Assembly: GCA_964650975.1 (NCBI GenBank)
Contig: CAZYWA010000002.1
Span: forward strand, 22,558-56,017
DNA length: 33,460 nt
Reading direction: 5' to 3'
DNA from: CAZYWA01 sp964650975 [NCBI: uncultured bacterium]
GTDB taxonomy: Bacteria > JADJOY01
The position numbers and the translations under genes were made by a program. Under the pieces are notes generated by a model that worked only from the letters and a program-made list of their open reading frames with translations, searched no databases and had not been told where the DNA came from. The first letter of the stretch is position 1; the number at the start of each line of letters is the position of its first letter. Below are positions 1 through 7,008 of the stretch, piece by piece.

Positions 1-100
1 GTTGCGCCCCCCCCCCGCTTGCGTTTTGTGGGGGGGGGGCCCCCCCCCCCCCCCGGGTTTGGGGGGGGGGGGGGGCCCCCCCCCCCCCCCCCGCGGCAAC
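1..100. repeat. Homopolymer-rich left end, possible degraded hairpin-element copy
   Basis: The stretch has runs of 10 C (7-16), 10 G (30-39), 15 C (40-54), 15 G (61-75) and 17 C (76-92). It ends in GGCAACATCG, which resembles the tail of the hairpin element found at 858-966 (GAGGAAACATTG), and like that copy it lies just upstream of an ABC transporter gene. The central CGCTTGCGTTTTGTGGGG could be the remnant of the A/T-and-G/C hairpin of that element. The exact homopolymer lengths look like sequencing or assembly error at a contig end, so no coding call is made here. Confidence 0.4.
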
Positions 101-122
101 ATCGGGCTAGGGGTCTGTCGGC

Positions 123-842
123 GTGCGAAGCACATCTCCCGACAGACCCGTAGCGGAAGGCGCGCCGCTGGTCGAGATCCGCGGGCTCGGGAAGACCTAT
201 CACCGCGGCCCGACGGAGGTGCCGGTGCTGGCCGACGTGAACCTCACGATCCGCGCGGGCGAGTTCGTGGCGCTGATGGGGCCGTCGGGCTCGGGGAAAT
301 CGACGCTGCTCAACCTGATCGCAGGCATCGACCGGCCCAGCATCGGATCGCTGCGGATCGCGGGGCGCGACATCCAGGGACTCACCGAGCGCGAGCTCGA
401 CCGCTGGCGGAACCGCTCGATCGGGTTCGTGTTCCAGTTCTACAACCTGCTGCCGGTCTTCACCGCGCTCGAAAACGTCGAACTGCCGCTCACCCTCACC
501 GATCTCACCGGCGGCGAGCGCCGCGAGCGCGCCGAGGCGGCGCTGCGGGTCGTCGGGCTCGCGCACCGCATGACCCACCGGCCGTCGGAGCTCTCCGGCG
601 GCGAGCAGCAGCGGGTCGCGATCGCGCGCGCGTTGGTCACGGACCCATTGCTGGTGCTCGCCGACGAGCCCACCGGCGACCTCGACGCGCGCAGCGGCCA
701 CGAGATCCTCTCGATCATGAAGCTGCTCAACCGCACCGCCGGCAAGACCTTCATCATGGTCACCCACGATCCGAAAGCCGCCGCCACCGCCGACCGCATG
801 GTGCATCTCGACAAGGGCCGTCTATCGGACGAAGCGCCATGA
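123..842 (+). CDS. ABC transporter ATP-binding protein, LolD/MacB type
   Basis: This 239-residue protein is a cytoplasmic ATPase that should power the two permeases encoded next. All ABC motifs are visible: Walker A GPSGSGKST (53-61), Q-loop in FQFYNLLP (Q105), signature LSGGEQQR (157-164), Walker B with DEPTGDLD (about 181-188) and the H-loop histidine in THD (H215). The QFYNLLP Q-loop and the DEPTGDLD run are characteristic of the LolD/MacB/FtsE-like branch, which drives lipoprotein or exported-substrate extrusion and not import. The GTG start at 123 follows an AGGGG ribosome binding site and gives a normal family length. It is followed by the hairpin element at 858-966 and then the first permease, so the three ABC genes probably form one operon. 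The substrate cannot be told from sequence. Confidence 0.9.
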   Translation: MRSTSPDRPVAEGAPLVEIRGLGKTYHRGPTEVPVLADVNLTIRAGEFVALMGPSGSGKSTLLNLIAGIDRPSIGSLRIAGRDIQGLTERELDRWRNRSIGFVFQFYNLLPVFTALENVELPLTLTDLTGGERRERAEAALRVVGLAHRMTHRPSELSGGEQQRVAIARALVTDPLLVLADEPTGDLDARSGHEILSIMKLLNRTAGKTFIMVTHDPKAAATADRMVHLDKGRLSDEAP

Positions 843-857
843 CGCCCCTGAGAGAGG

Positions 858-966
858 CACGCGCCTACGGCGCGCGGCGTGTGAAGCGAGCCGACTTGGG
901 GGTGGGGCCCCAAAAAAATCGCATTTTTTTTGGGGCGGGGGGCTGGAACAGCCCCCCGAGGAAACA
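858..966 (+). repeat. Three-hairpin structured element, copy 1
   Basis: Hairpin I is CGCGCC-TAC-GGCGCG (860-874). A linker GCGAGCCGACTTGGGGGTGG follows. Hairpin II pairs GCCCCAAAAAAA (907-918) with TTTTTTTGGGGC (925-936) around TCGCAT. Hairpin III pairs GGGGGGCTG (937-945) with CAGCCCCCC (949-957) around a GAA triloop. The tail GAGGAAACA leads straight into the TTG start of the permease at 967, so GAGG probably acts as its ribosome binding site. The element fills the whole spacer between the ATPase and permease genes. Compared with the other copies, stem changes are compensated on the opposite arm. Confidence 0.85.
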
Positions 967-2118
967 TTGAACACCGTCCGGTTCGTGATCCGAGGGCTGG
1001 CGCGCAACCGGCGCCGCACGGCGCTCACGTTCCTCGGGCTGGTGGTGTCCTTCTTCGTCTACACGGCGCTCGGAAGCGTGCTCGACACGCTCGACCGGGT
1101 GATCATCCGCACCGGCAGCGCCACCACGCTCTTCATCCGGCCCAAGTTCGGGATTCGCTTCTGGCGCGCCGAAATTCCACTCACGTATCTCTCCAAGATC
1201 AGCGCGGTGCCCGGCGTGGTGGCGCTCACCCCGTACGATTTCTTCCTGGGCGAAGGGAAGAAAGAAGGCGACTTCAACTTCGCGATCGGCGTCGATCCGG
1301 CGACCATCACCCTGGTGCGCGACCTCAAGGGCGCCACACCGGAGGAGCTGCGCGCGTTCCGCTCCGAGCGCAGCGGTGCCCTCGTCGGCCAGCGCATGCT
1401 CGACAGCAACCACTGGAAGGCCGACGGCGAGGTCACACTCCAGAACCCGATCAAGGGCCAGCGGCTGGCCATGAAGATGCGCGGCGACATGGAGAAGGAC
1501 GGCGATTTCGGCGACGTCGCCCTGGTCCACAACGACTACCTGCAGGACGTGAGCGGCCGCACCGGCCGCACCGTGTTCATCATCGTGAAGGTGGCGCGTC
1601 CCGACCAGGCCGTCCCGGTGGCGCGCAGAATCGACGAGGGCTTCGCCAACTTCACCGTGCCCACCGAGACCATCACCGAGAAAGCGTTCACCGAGACCGT
1701 GATCGGCGGGCTCTCCGACACGCTGCGGGCGCTCACGGTGATCGGCTATCTCACCCTCGGCGTGACCATGCTGGTGGTGTCGAACACCGTGGGCATGAGC
1801 GTTCGGGAGCGCACCACCGAGATCGGCACCATGCGCGCGCTGGGCTTCAGCAGCCGTCGCGTACTGGGGCTGGTGCTCGGCGAGGCGGCATTCGTCGCGA
1901 GCATCGGCGGGATCGCCGGGGCGCTCCTCACCTGGGTGCTCTTCCACTACCAGATCATCAAGCTGCCCGAGGACGTGGGGCTCGACATCACGACCTCGTG
2001 GAACGTCGTGGCGAGGTCCTCGCTGCTGGCGCTGCCGATCGGCGCCCTCGCCGGATTCAAGCCCGCGTGGGACGCGGCGCGCATGCCGATCACCGAGGCG
2101 CTCCGTCATGCCGATTGA
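967..2118 (+). CDS. ABC transporter permease, MacB/FtsX family (first)
   Basis: This 383-residue inner-membrane permease has the MacB/LolC layout: one N-terminal membrane helix (about 19-38), a large periplasmic domain (about 40-245), then three C-terminal helices (about 252-275, 304-326, 350-365). The conserved cytoplasmic coupling segment EIGTMRALGF (285-294) between the second and third helices is the FtsX-family hallmark that contacts the ATPase. The start is a TTG at 967 with GAGG five bases upstream, the last part of the hairpin element. It pairs with the upstream ATPase and with the second permease at 2279, suggesting a heteromeric exporter as in LolCDE. The substrate is unknown. No partner adaptor (MacA-like) is in the window, though one could lie left of it. 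Confidence 0.88.
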   Translation: MNTVRFVIRGLARNRRRTALTFLGLVVSFFVYTALGSVLDTLDRVIIRTGSATTLFIRPKFGIRFWRAEIPLTYLSKISAVPGVVALTPYDFFLGEGKKEGDFNFAIGVDPATITLVRDLKGATPEELRAFRSERSGALVGQRMLDSNHWKADGEVTLQNPIKGQRLAMKMRGDMEKDGDFGDVALVHNDYLQDVSGRTGRTVFIIVKVARPDQAVPVARRIDEGFANFTVPTETITEKAFTETVIGGLSDTLRALTVIGYLTLGVTMLVVSNTVGMSVRERTTEIGTMRALGFSSRRVLGLVLGEAAFVASIGGIAGALLTWVLFHYQIIKLPEDVGLDITTSWNVVARSSLLALPIGALAGFKPAWDAARMPITEALRHAD

Positions 2119-2278
2119 GCGGGCCGAGCGAGCGCTGCCCACCGAGGGACCGATGGGCCTCCAGGGCTGCGGTGAGCGCCGTTTCGCACGCGCACGCGAA
2201 AACCCGCTGGAGCGCACGCGGTCTCTCGCGCGCGAGCGATCGATCTGGGCCGCCGCACGGCGCGACGGGATGCACTGA

Positions 2279-3436
2279 ATGGCACTCCCGACCGCGTACG
2301 CGTGGCGCAACATGATGGCGCGGAAGCGCGCCACGGCGGTGGTGCTGCTGGGCGTCGCGGCGTCGGTGCTGGTGTTCGTGGTCATGGCAGCCACGGCCGC
2401 GGGGATCTCGCGAATCGCGGCGCAGACCGGCGATCCGCGGAACCTGCTGGTGATGTCGAAGGGCGCGCCGTCGGCCGAGGCGTCGAGCTTGTCGCGGGAA
2501 ACGATCAACATCGTGCGTTACCACGAGGGGATCGCGCGCGACGCTCGCGGCCAGCCGGTCGCGAGCGCCGAGCTCATCCTGGTGAGGCCCATCCCCAAAC
2601 GTGGGGAGCCACTCGGCTCGATGGAGGGCGCTCGATACACGCCGATCCGCGGCGTCACTGCCGAGGCGTTCCAGGTGCACACCGGCGTCCGGCTGGTGAG
2701 CGGCCACCTGCCGCGCGCGCCCGGCGAGGTGATCGTCGGCCAGCTGCTGCCCACCAAGCTCGCCGGTGTCCGTCTCGGCGACGAGCTGGCGTTCGGTCGG
2801 CAGCGCCACGTGATCGTCGGCGTCTTCGAGGCCGCGGGCCAGATCTACGAAGGCGAGGTGTGGACCGGGCTCGAGGACCTGATGAGCGAGATGGACGTGA
2901 GCGAGGTGTCGGTGCTGACGGCACGGGTGGCCGAGCCGCTGGCCCGCGACGGGCTCGCGAAGAGCCTGGAGGGGCTGAAGACCATCTCGATCGACGTCAA
3001 GCCCGAGCCCAAGTACTACGAGAACGTCGCGCGCTCGGCCACCGGCTTCAGCTTCCTGGGGAACCTGATCGGCACCATCATGGGACTGGGAGCGGTTTTC
3101 GCCGGCGCCAACACGATGTACGCGGCGATGAGCAAGCGAGTGCGCGAGATGGGAACCCTGCGCGCGTTGGGCTTCGGCTCGTGGGCGGTGGGCGGCGCCT
3201 TGCTCGCGGAGAGCACGCTGGTGGGCATCCTGGGCGGCGCGATCGGGATCGCGGCGTCGTTCGCGTTCGACGGCTACGGCATGGACCTCTTCGAGCTGTC
3301 GTTCCGCCTCGACGTGACCCGCGACGCGGTGCTGGGCGGCGCGGCGCTGGCACTCGCCGCCGGCGTGCTGGGCGGCCTGCTCCCGGCCCGCGCCGCCGCC
3401 AAGCTCGAGATCGTGGATGCGCTCCGTCATGTGTAA
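2279..3436 (+). CDS. ABC transporter permease, MacB/FtsX family (second)
   Basis: This 385-residue permease has the same topology as its neighbour: N-terminal helix (about 19-41), periplasmic domain (about 43-255), then helices near 258-283, 302-328 and 350-370. The coupling motif EMGTLRALGF (290-299) matches the FtsX family. The C-terminal ALRHV resembles ALRHAD of the first permease, so the two are probably diverged duplicates forming a heterodimer. The ATG at 2279 is preceded by only a weak ribosome binding site (GACGGGATGCACTGA). The 160-bp gap to the first permease has no hairpin element, in contrast to the spacers on both sides, and nothing recognisable was found there apart from a short TTTCGC/GCGAAA inverted repeat near 2190-2212. 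Confidence 0.88.
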   Translation: MALPTAYAWRNMMARKRATAVVLLGVAASVLVFVVMAATAAGISRIAAQTGDPRNLLVMSKGAPSAEASSLSRETINIVRYHEGIARDARGQPVASAELILVRPIPKRGEPLGSMEGARYTPIRGVTAEAFQVHTGVRLVSGHLPRAPGEVIVGQLLPTKLAGVRLGDELAFGRQRHVIVGVFEAAGQIYEGEVWTGLEDLMSEMDVSEVSVLTARVAEPLARDGLAKSLEGLKTISIDVKPEPKYYENVARSATGFSFLGNLIGTIMGLGAVFAGANTMYAAMSKRVREMGTLRALGFGSWAVGGALLAESTLVGILGGAIGIAASFAFDGYGMDLFELSFRLDVTRDAVLGGAALALAAGVLGGLLPARAAAKLEIVDALRHV

Positions 3437-3454
3437 CGGCCTGTCGAAACACGG

Positions 3455-3554
3455 CACGCGCCGAAGGCGCGGCGGCGAGCCGACTCGGGGGTGGGGCCCC
3501 AAAAAAACCGCGCTTTTTTTGGGGCGGGGGACTTGAAAAGCCCCCCGAGAAAAC
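3455..3554 (+). repeat. Three-hairpin structured element, copy 2
   Basis: Hairpin I is CGCGCC-GAA-GGCGCG (3457-3471). The linker reads CGACTCGGGGGTGG. Hairpin II pairs GCCCCAAAAAAA (3496-3507) with TTTTTTTGGGGC (3514-3525). Hairpin III is GGGGGACTT (3526-3534), GAA loop, AAGCCCCCC (3538-3546), with one A-C mismatch. The tail GAGAAAAC leads directly into the hydrolase ATG at 3555. In this copy CTCGGGGG of the linker (3484-3491) is fully complementary to CCCCCGAG (3542-3549), so an alternative pairing that would dissolve hairpin III is possible. Confidence 0.85.
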
Positions 3555-4430
3555 ATGGAACCCATCGATCGCTTCGTCGAGCTGCCGCGCGGGTTACGCA
3601 TTCACGTGCTCGAGTGGGGCGCGCCCGCAGCGCCGGTCGTCGTCTTGCTCCACGGTTGGATGGACATCGCGCGGTCCTGGGATCCGGTCGCGGAAAAGCT
3701 CGCCCAGCGCTGGCGGGTGCTGGCGATCGACTTCCGCGGCCACGGGCTCTCGAGCTGGGTGGGCGCCGGCGGCTACTACCACTTCCCCGATTACCTGATC
3801 GACATCGAGAGCGTGGTCTCGGCGCTGGCACCCGAGCAGCGCGTGGTCGTCATCGGACACTCGATGGGCGGGATGGCCGCCGCGCTCTTCGCGGGCACCT
3901 TTCCCGAGCGCACTCGCGCCTACGTGAGCGTCGAGGGGCTCGGCCCGGCGGCCATGAAGCCCGAGCAAGCTCCCGAGCAGTTCGCCGAATGGGTGCGCAG
4001 CGCGCGCCAGCAATTCACGAGAGAGCCGCGCCCGCACGCGAGCCTCGAGGACGCGGCGGACCAGCTCCGCCGCACCAATCCGCGGCTGGGCGCCGAGCGC
4101 GCGCTGCACCTCGCGACCCACGGCACCGAGCGCGGCGCCGACGGGCGCTATCGCTGGCGCTTCGACCCGCTGCACAAGAGCCGCACGCCGCAGCCCTTCT
4201 ACGTCGAGCAGGCGCGCGCCTTCTGGAACCGCATCACCGTACCGGTGCTGGTGGTGATGGGCGAGAAAACCTGGGTGACCGACATGGTCCCCGAATGGCG
4301 CGAGCGCGCCGCCGGCTTCGCGAACGGGCGCACCGTGGAGATCGAAGGCGTCGGCCACATGATCCACCACGAGCGGCCGGAGGCACTCGCGGCCGTGCTG
4401 AGCGACTTCCTCGAGACCCTACCCTCGTAA
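3555..4430 (+). CDS. Alpha/beta hydrolase
   Basis: This 291-residue cytoplasmic enzyme has the standard alpha/beta-hydrolase fold signature. The oxyanion segment HGWMD (about 33-37) is followed by DFRGHGLSSW (59-68). The nucleophile elbow is GHSMGG with Ser103, the acid is probably Asp243 after VLVVMGEKTW, and the base is His268 in GVGHMIHHE. Its length and motifs fit the esterase/epoxide-hydrolase/haloalkane-dehalogenase-like superfamily, but the substrate cannot be assigned. The ATG at 3555 abuts the tail of hairpin element copy 2 (GAGAAAAC). It is co-directional with the ABC genes and only 118 bp downstream of them, so it may share their transcript. A strong 13-bp inverted repeat follows its TAA stop by one base. 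Confidence 0.88.
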   Translation: MEPIDRFVELPRGLRIHVLEWGAPAAPVVVLLHGWMDIARSWDPVAEKLAQRWRVLAIDFRGHGLSSWVGAGGYYHFPDYLIDIESVVSALAPEQRVVVIGHSMGGMAAALFAGTFPERTRAYVSVEGLGPAAMKPEQAPEQFAEWVRSARQQFTREPRPHASLEDAADQLRRTNPRLGAERALHLATHGTERGADGRYRWRFDPLHKSRTPQPFYVEQARAFWNRITVPVLVVMGEKTWVTDMVPEWRERAAGFANGRTVEIEGVGHMIHHERPEALAAVLSDFLETLPS

Positions 4431-4431
4431 C

Positions 4432-4471
4432 ACGTCGGACGCCGCGGACGCGGAGAGACGGCGTCCGACGT
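4432..4471 (+). terminator. Strong hairpin after the hydrolase gene
   Basis: ACGTCGGACGCCG (4432-4444) is perfectly complementary to CGGCGTCCGACGT (4459-4471), giving a 13-bp stem with a 14-nt loop. It begins one base after the hydrolase stop codon. No T-tract follows, so it would be a weak intrinsic terminator or an mRNA 3'-end protector. Confidence 0.55.
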
Positions 4472-4494
4472 CTCGTCACCGCATCGATCTCTCC

Positions 4495-4573
4495 CGGAGG
4501 GCGGCGGTCCCTCGCCGCCGCAGCCGTCACATCGCGCTCGAACGCCGCGGACGCGAGGGACCGCGTCCCTCCG
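4495..4573. repeat. REP-like inverted pair A
   Basis: Two 30-nt palindromic units lie in inverted orientation at 4495-4524 and 4544-4573. The left unit starts CGGAGGG and forms GGCGGCG-loop GTCCCT-CGCCGCC; the right unit forms GGACGCG-loop AGGGAC-CGCGTCC and ends CCCTCCG. The two loops are reverse complements and the outer CGGAGGG/CCCTCCG can pair, giving a cloverleaf-like fold. The pair lies between the convergent hydrolase and isomerase genes, 12 bp beyond the isomerase stop. Confidence 0.75.
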
Positions 4574-4585
4574 ACCGGAAGATCG

Positions 4586-5173
4586 TCAACGCAGCGCTTG
4601 CTCCACGAAATCCAGGCGGTCGTTGCCCCAGAACATCTCGCTCTCGTTCACGAAGAAGGTCGGCGCGCCGAAGGCGCCGCGATCGACCGCCTCGCTGGTG
4701 TTGCGCGTCAGCTCGTCCTTCACGTCCTGCTGCTCGATCGCCGTCAGCACCTTGTCCGCCTCGAGCCCGACGCGCTCGAGAACCTCCACCAGTCCGGCCG
4801 TCGATCCGACGTCGGCGCCTTCCGCCCAGATCGCCTGAAAGCACGCCTTGCGGAACTCCGCCTCGCGCCCCGAGCGCACCGCGACCACCGCCGCGCGCAT
4901 CGCCTTGAGCGAGTTGAACGGGAACGACGCCGGCATCTCGAGCTTGACCTCGTAGCGCCGCGCCCAACGTCCCAGGTCGCCGAACATGTAAGCGCCCTTC
5001 GCCGCCACGTTGATCGGCGGCGAGTTGCCGGTCGCCTTCATCACGCCGCCCAGGAAGAACGGCCGCGCCACCAGCGTGCAGCCGGTGCGCGACACGATGC
5101 CGTCGAGCTGCGTATCGGCGAGATAGGTGAATGGGCTGACGAAGTCGTAGAAGTACTCGAGCTTGCCTGGCAT
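4586..5173 (-). CDS. 2-hydroxychromene-2-carboxylate isomerase-like DsbA-fold protein
   Basis: This 195-residue protein belongs to the DsbA/GST-kappa superfamily. It opens with YFYDFVSPFTYLA, in which the Ser near residue 13 replaces the CxxC of true DsbA proteins and is the site where glutathione-dependent HCCA isomerases bind thiol. The cis-proline loop GAPTFFV and the C-terminal FWGNDRLDFVE match the same family. Known members isomerise 2-hydroxychromene-2-carboxylate in naphthalene degradation, but most genomic homologues have no proven aromatic substrate and no such pathway is present here. The ATG at 5173 has CGGAG at a suitable distance (CGGAGAACCGC). No signal peptide is visible, so it is cytoplasmic. 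It stands alone on this strand between convergent and divergent neighbours. Confidence 0.85.
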   Translation of the reverse strand: MPGKLEYFYDFVSPFTYLADTQLDGIVSRTGCTLVARPFFLGGVMKATGNSPPINVAAKGAYMFGDLGRWARRYEVKLEMPASFPFNSLKAMRAAVVAVRSGREAEFRKACFQAIWAEGADVGSTAGLVEVLERVGLEADKVLTAIEQQDVKDELTRNTSEAVDRGAFGAPTFFVNESEMFWGNDRLDFVEQALR

Positions 5174-5295
5174 GCGGTTCTCCGGTAGAGCAACGGGTTC
5201 GATGAAGCGGTCACGCGACGTTCAGTCTAGCGCGAAGGCACTCCGGGACCTTCGCGAACCTCGCGCACATCGCGCGGTTTTTTGCGCGTTAGAGC

Positions 5296-5324
5296 TTGAC
5301 GCGCGCACGCGATGCTCCTAATTT
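5296..5324 (+). promoter_or_regulatory. Sigma70-type promoter for the HU-like gene
   Basis: TTGACG (5296-5301) and TAATTT (5319-5324) are separated by exactly 17 bp, close to the housekeeping consensus and very unlike the local GC-rich background. Transcription would start near 5331, leaving a leader of about 90 nt before the ATG at 5421, which has AGAGGAG upstream. Confidence 0.75.
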
Positions 5325-5420
5325 CGCACGCAACCCACTCATTTTCGGGCGCATGGGGCGGCCCGAGCACAGATCACGAGCGCCGACGAAGAGCGCAGAA
5401 GCAGAGAGAGGAGAGCACGC

Positions 5421-5762
5421 ATGGCAGCGAAGAAGGCAGCGAAGAAGGCAGCCACTGGCAAGCCGCCGACGAAGTCCGAGGTGTACGCGTCCATCGCAGA
5501 GAAGACCGGACTCGCGAAGCGCCAGGTGGCCGGCGTCTTCGAGGCGCTTGCCGGTGTCGCGTCCGCCAACCTGGGAAAGAAGGGCTCGGGAGTGTTCGTG
5601 GTTCCGCCGGGGCTGCTCAAGCTCACGGTCAAGAGCATCCCCGCGCGTCCCGCGGGAAAGTACATGGACCCGTTCACCAAGACCGAAAAGATGCGTGCGG
5701 CGAAGCCGGCCAGCAAGCGCGTTCGCGCCCGGCCGATGAAGTCGCTCAAGGACATGGTCTGA
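5421..5762 (+). CDS. HU-family DNA-binding protein with basic tails
   Basis: This 113-residue protein is strongly basic and resembles the HU/IHF family. The N-terminus is a Lys/Ala tail (MAAKKAAKKAATGK), followed by the helical HU dimerisation segment (KSEVYASIAEKTGLAKRQV, about residues 18-36). A beta-arm region follows containing GVFVVPPGLLKLTVK (about 58-72). The C-terminus is Arg/Lys-rich (SKRVRARPMK). It is longer than classical 90-residue HU and its arm lacks the usual RNP tip, so it is a divergent nucleoid-associated protein and not HupA/B proper. A strong promoter (5296-5324) and AGAGGAG ribosome binding site suggest high expression, and a hairpin terminator follows at 5826. The first 30 residues are probably disordered. 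Confidence 0.85.
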   Translation: MAAKKAAKKAATGKPPTKSEVYASIAEKTGLAKRQVAGVFEALAGVASANLGKKGSGVFVVPPGLLKLTVKSIPARPAGKYMDPFTKTEKMRAAKPASKRVRARPMKSLKDMV

Positions 5763-5825
5763 ACCGCGTGGTCCGAGCCGCGTGATCTGACGGCTCGCTC
5801 GGGGCGATCCCACCGAGTCGTGCCC

Positions 5826-5872
5826 GCAGGCCGTTGAGAGAGGCTCCTCGAGAGCCCTTCTCGACGGCCTGC
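5826..5872 (+). terminator. Intrinsic terminator after the HU-like gene
   Basis: GCAGGCCGT at the left and ACGGCCTGC at the right form a long stem that continues imperfectly inward (TGAGA with TCTCG, GGCTC with GAGCC). It is followed by TTGCGTTT. It lies 64 bp beyond the HU-like stop codon. Confidence 0.65.
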
Positions 5873-5964
5873 TTGCGTTTGGGCGCGGCGATGTTTCCTC
5901 GGGAGGCCTCCTGACAGCGCAGGTTGCGGGTGACGATGCGAGGGCGGCGGGGTGTTGACGCGCG

Positions 5965-6801
5965 TCAGCTCTCCGCGGCACCACTCGATCGCGCCGTGGC
6001 GCGCAATCGCGCGACGGCGAGCTTCCAGATCCACGCCACGAGCGTGGGGCTCAGTCGCTCCAGTGCCCAGAGCAGCCACCCGAACGCGGTGACCACGATG
6101 ATGGCGCGGTTCCGCGCCACGCCGTCGAGCACGATCCGCGCGCAACGCTCGGGCGACATCGGCTTGGGCGTCATCGCGAGCATCGCCTGGCGGTCGAGGC
6201 CGCCGCGCAGCTCGGACGTGACCAGGATCGGCGTGTCGATGAAACCCGGACACACGACGCTCACCTTCACGCCCAGCGCCGCGCCCTCGGCGCGCAGCGA
6301 GGTCGATAGCCCCACCACCGCGTGCTTCCCCGCGCAGTAGGAGGCCGTGAACGGCGTCGGCCCCAACCCGGCGACCGACGCGGTGTTCACGATGTGGCCC
6401 GAGCCCTGCCGCACCATGTGCGGGTAGACGGCTTGCACGCCGTACACCACGCCCATCAGCAGCACGTCGAGCACCCGACGCCAGTCGTCGACGGTGACGT
6501 AGCGCTGCTCCGCGAAGAGCCCGAAGCCGGCGTTGTTGAACAGCAGGTCGATCCGCCCGTGGCGCTCGACCAACCCGTCGATCTGCCGCTTCACCGCCTC
6601 GAAGTCGGTGACGTCGAGCCCGTCCGACGTCGCGCGGCCGCCGGCCTTCGCGATCTGGCTCGCGACCGCGATCGCACCCGGCCCGTTCTTGTCGGTCACG
6701 TGCACCACCGCTCCGCGCCGCGCGAGCTCGAGACAGAGCGCGCGCCCGATGCCCGACGCACCGCCCGTGACCATCGCGATCTTGCCCGCGAACGACTCCA
6801 T
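5965..6801 (-). CDS. SDR family NAD(P)-dependent oxidoreductase
   Basis: This 278-residue short-chain dehydrogenase has a classical Rossmann fold. The cofactor motif is TGGASGIG (12-19), with NNAG at 89-92. The active site is Ser142 in NTASVAG, then Tyr155 and Lys159 in YCAGK; CPGFIDTPI follows at about 184-192. The ATG at 6801 is chosen because AAGGGGG lies just upstream and the protein then begins at the usual MESFAGKIAMVTGG; a longer upstream reading adds 41 residues of non-family sequence. The C-terminal 40 residues contain a hydrophobic stretch (VTAFGWLLWALERL) typical of membrane-associated SDRs acting on lipids or long-chain substrates. Asp at the end of the second strand (VTDKNG) suggests NAD preference. 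It is last in the minus-strand carbohydrate block, but a common pathway is not proven. Confidence 0.9.
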   Translation of the reverse strand: MESFAGKIAMVTGGASGIGRALCLELARRGAVVHVTDKNGPGAIAVASQIAKAGGRATSDGLDVTDFEAVKRQIDGLVERHGRIDLLFNNAGFGLFAEQRYVTVDDWRRVLDVLLMGVVYGVQAVYPHMVRQGSGHIVNTASVAGLGPTPFTASYCAGKHAVVGLSTSLRAEGAALGVKVSVVCPGFIDTPILVTSELRGGLDRQAMLAMTPKPMSPERCARIVLDGVARNRAIIVVTAFGWLLWALERLSPTLVAWIWKLAVARLRATARSSGAAES

Positions 6802-6874
6802 CGCCACCCCCTTGCGTTGCGGGCGAACGTGGCGCTCGGAGTCTCGAGGAGTCAACCCGGTCGTGATCGCTGCC

Positions 6875-6954
6875 CGGAGGGCTGCGATCCCTCGCAGCCG
6901 CAGCGCTCCCATCGTGATCCACACGCTGCGGACGCGACGGAGCGCGTCCCTCCG
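6875..6954. repeat. REP-like inverted pair B
   Basis: Units at 6875-6904 (stem GGCTGCG/CGCAGCC, loop ATCCCT) and 6925-6954 (stem GGACGCG/CGCGTCC, loop ACGGAG) lie in inverted orientation 20 bp apart. Outer CGGAGGG pairs with CCCTCCG. The pair fills the gap between the SDR start and the debranching enzyme stop at 7009. Confidence 0.75.
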
Positions 6955-7008
6955 ACTTCCTCCGCTCGAGCCCCGCGCTGATCCGGCGACGCTGACCCTG
7001 CCGATCGA

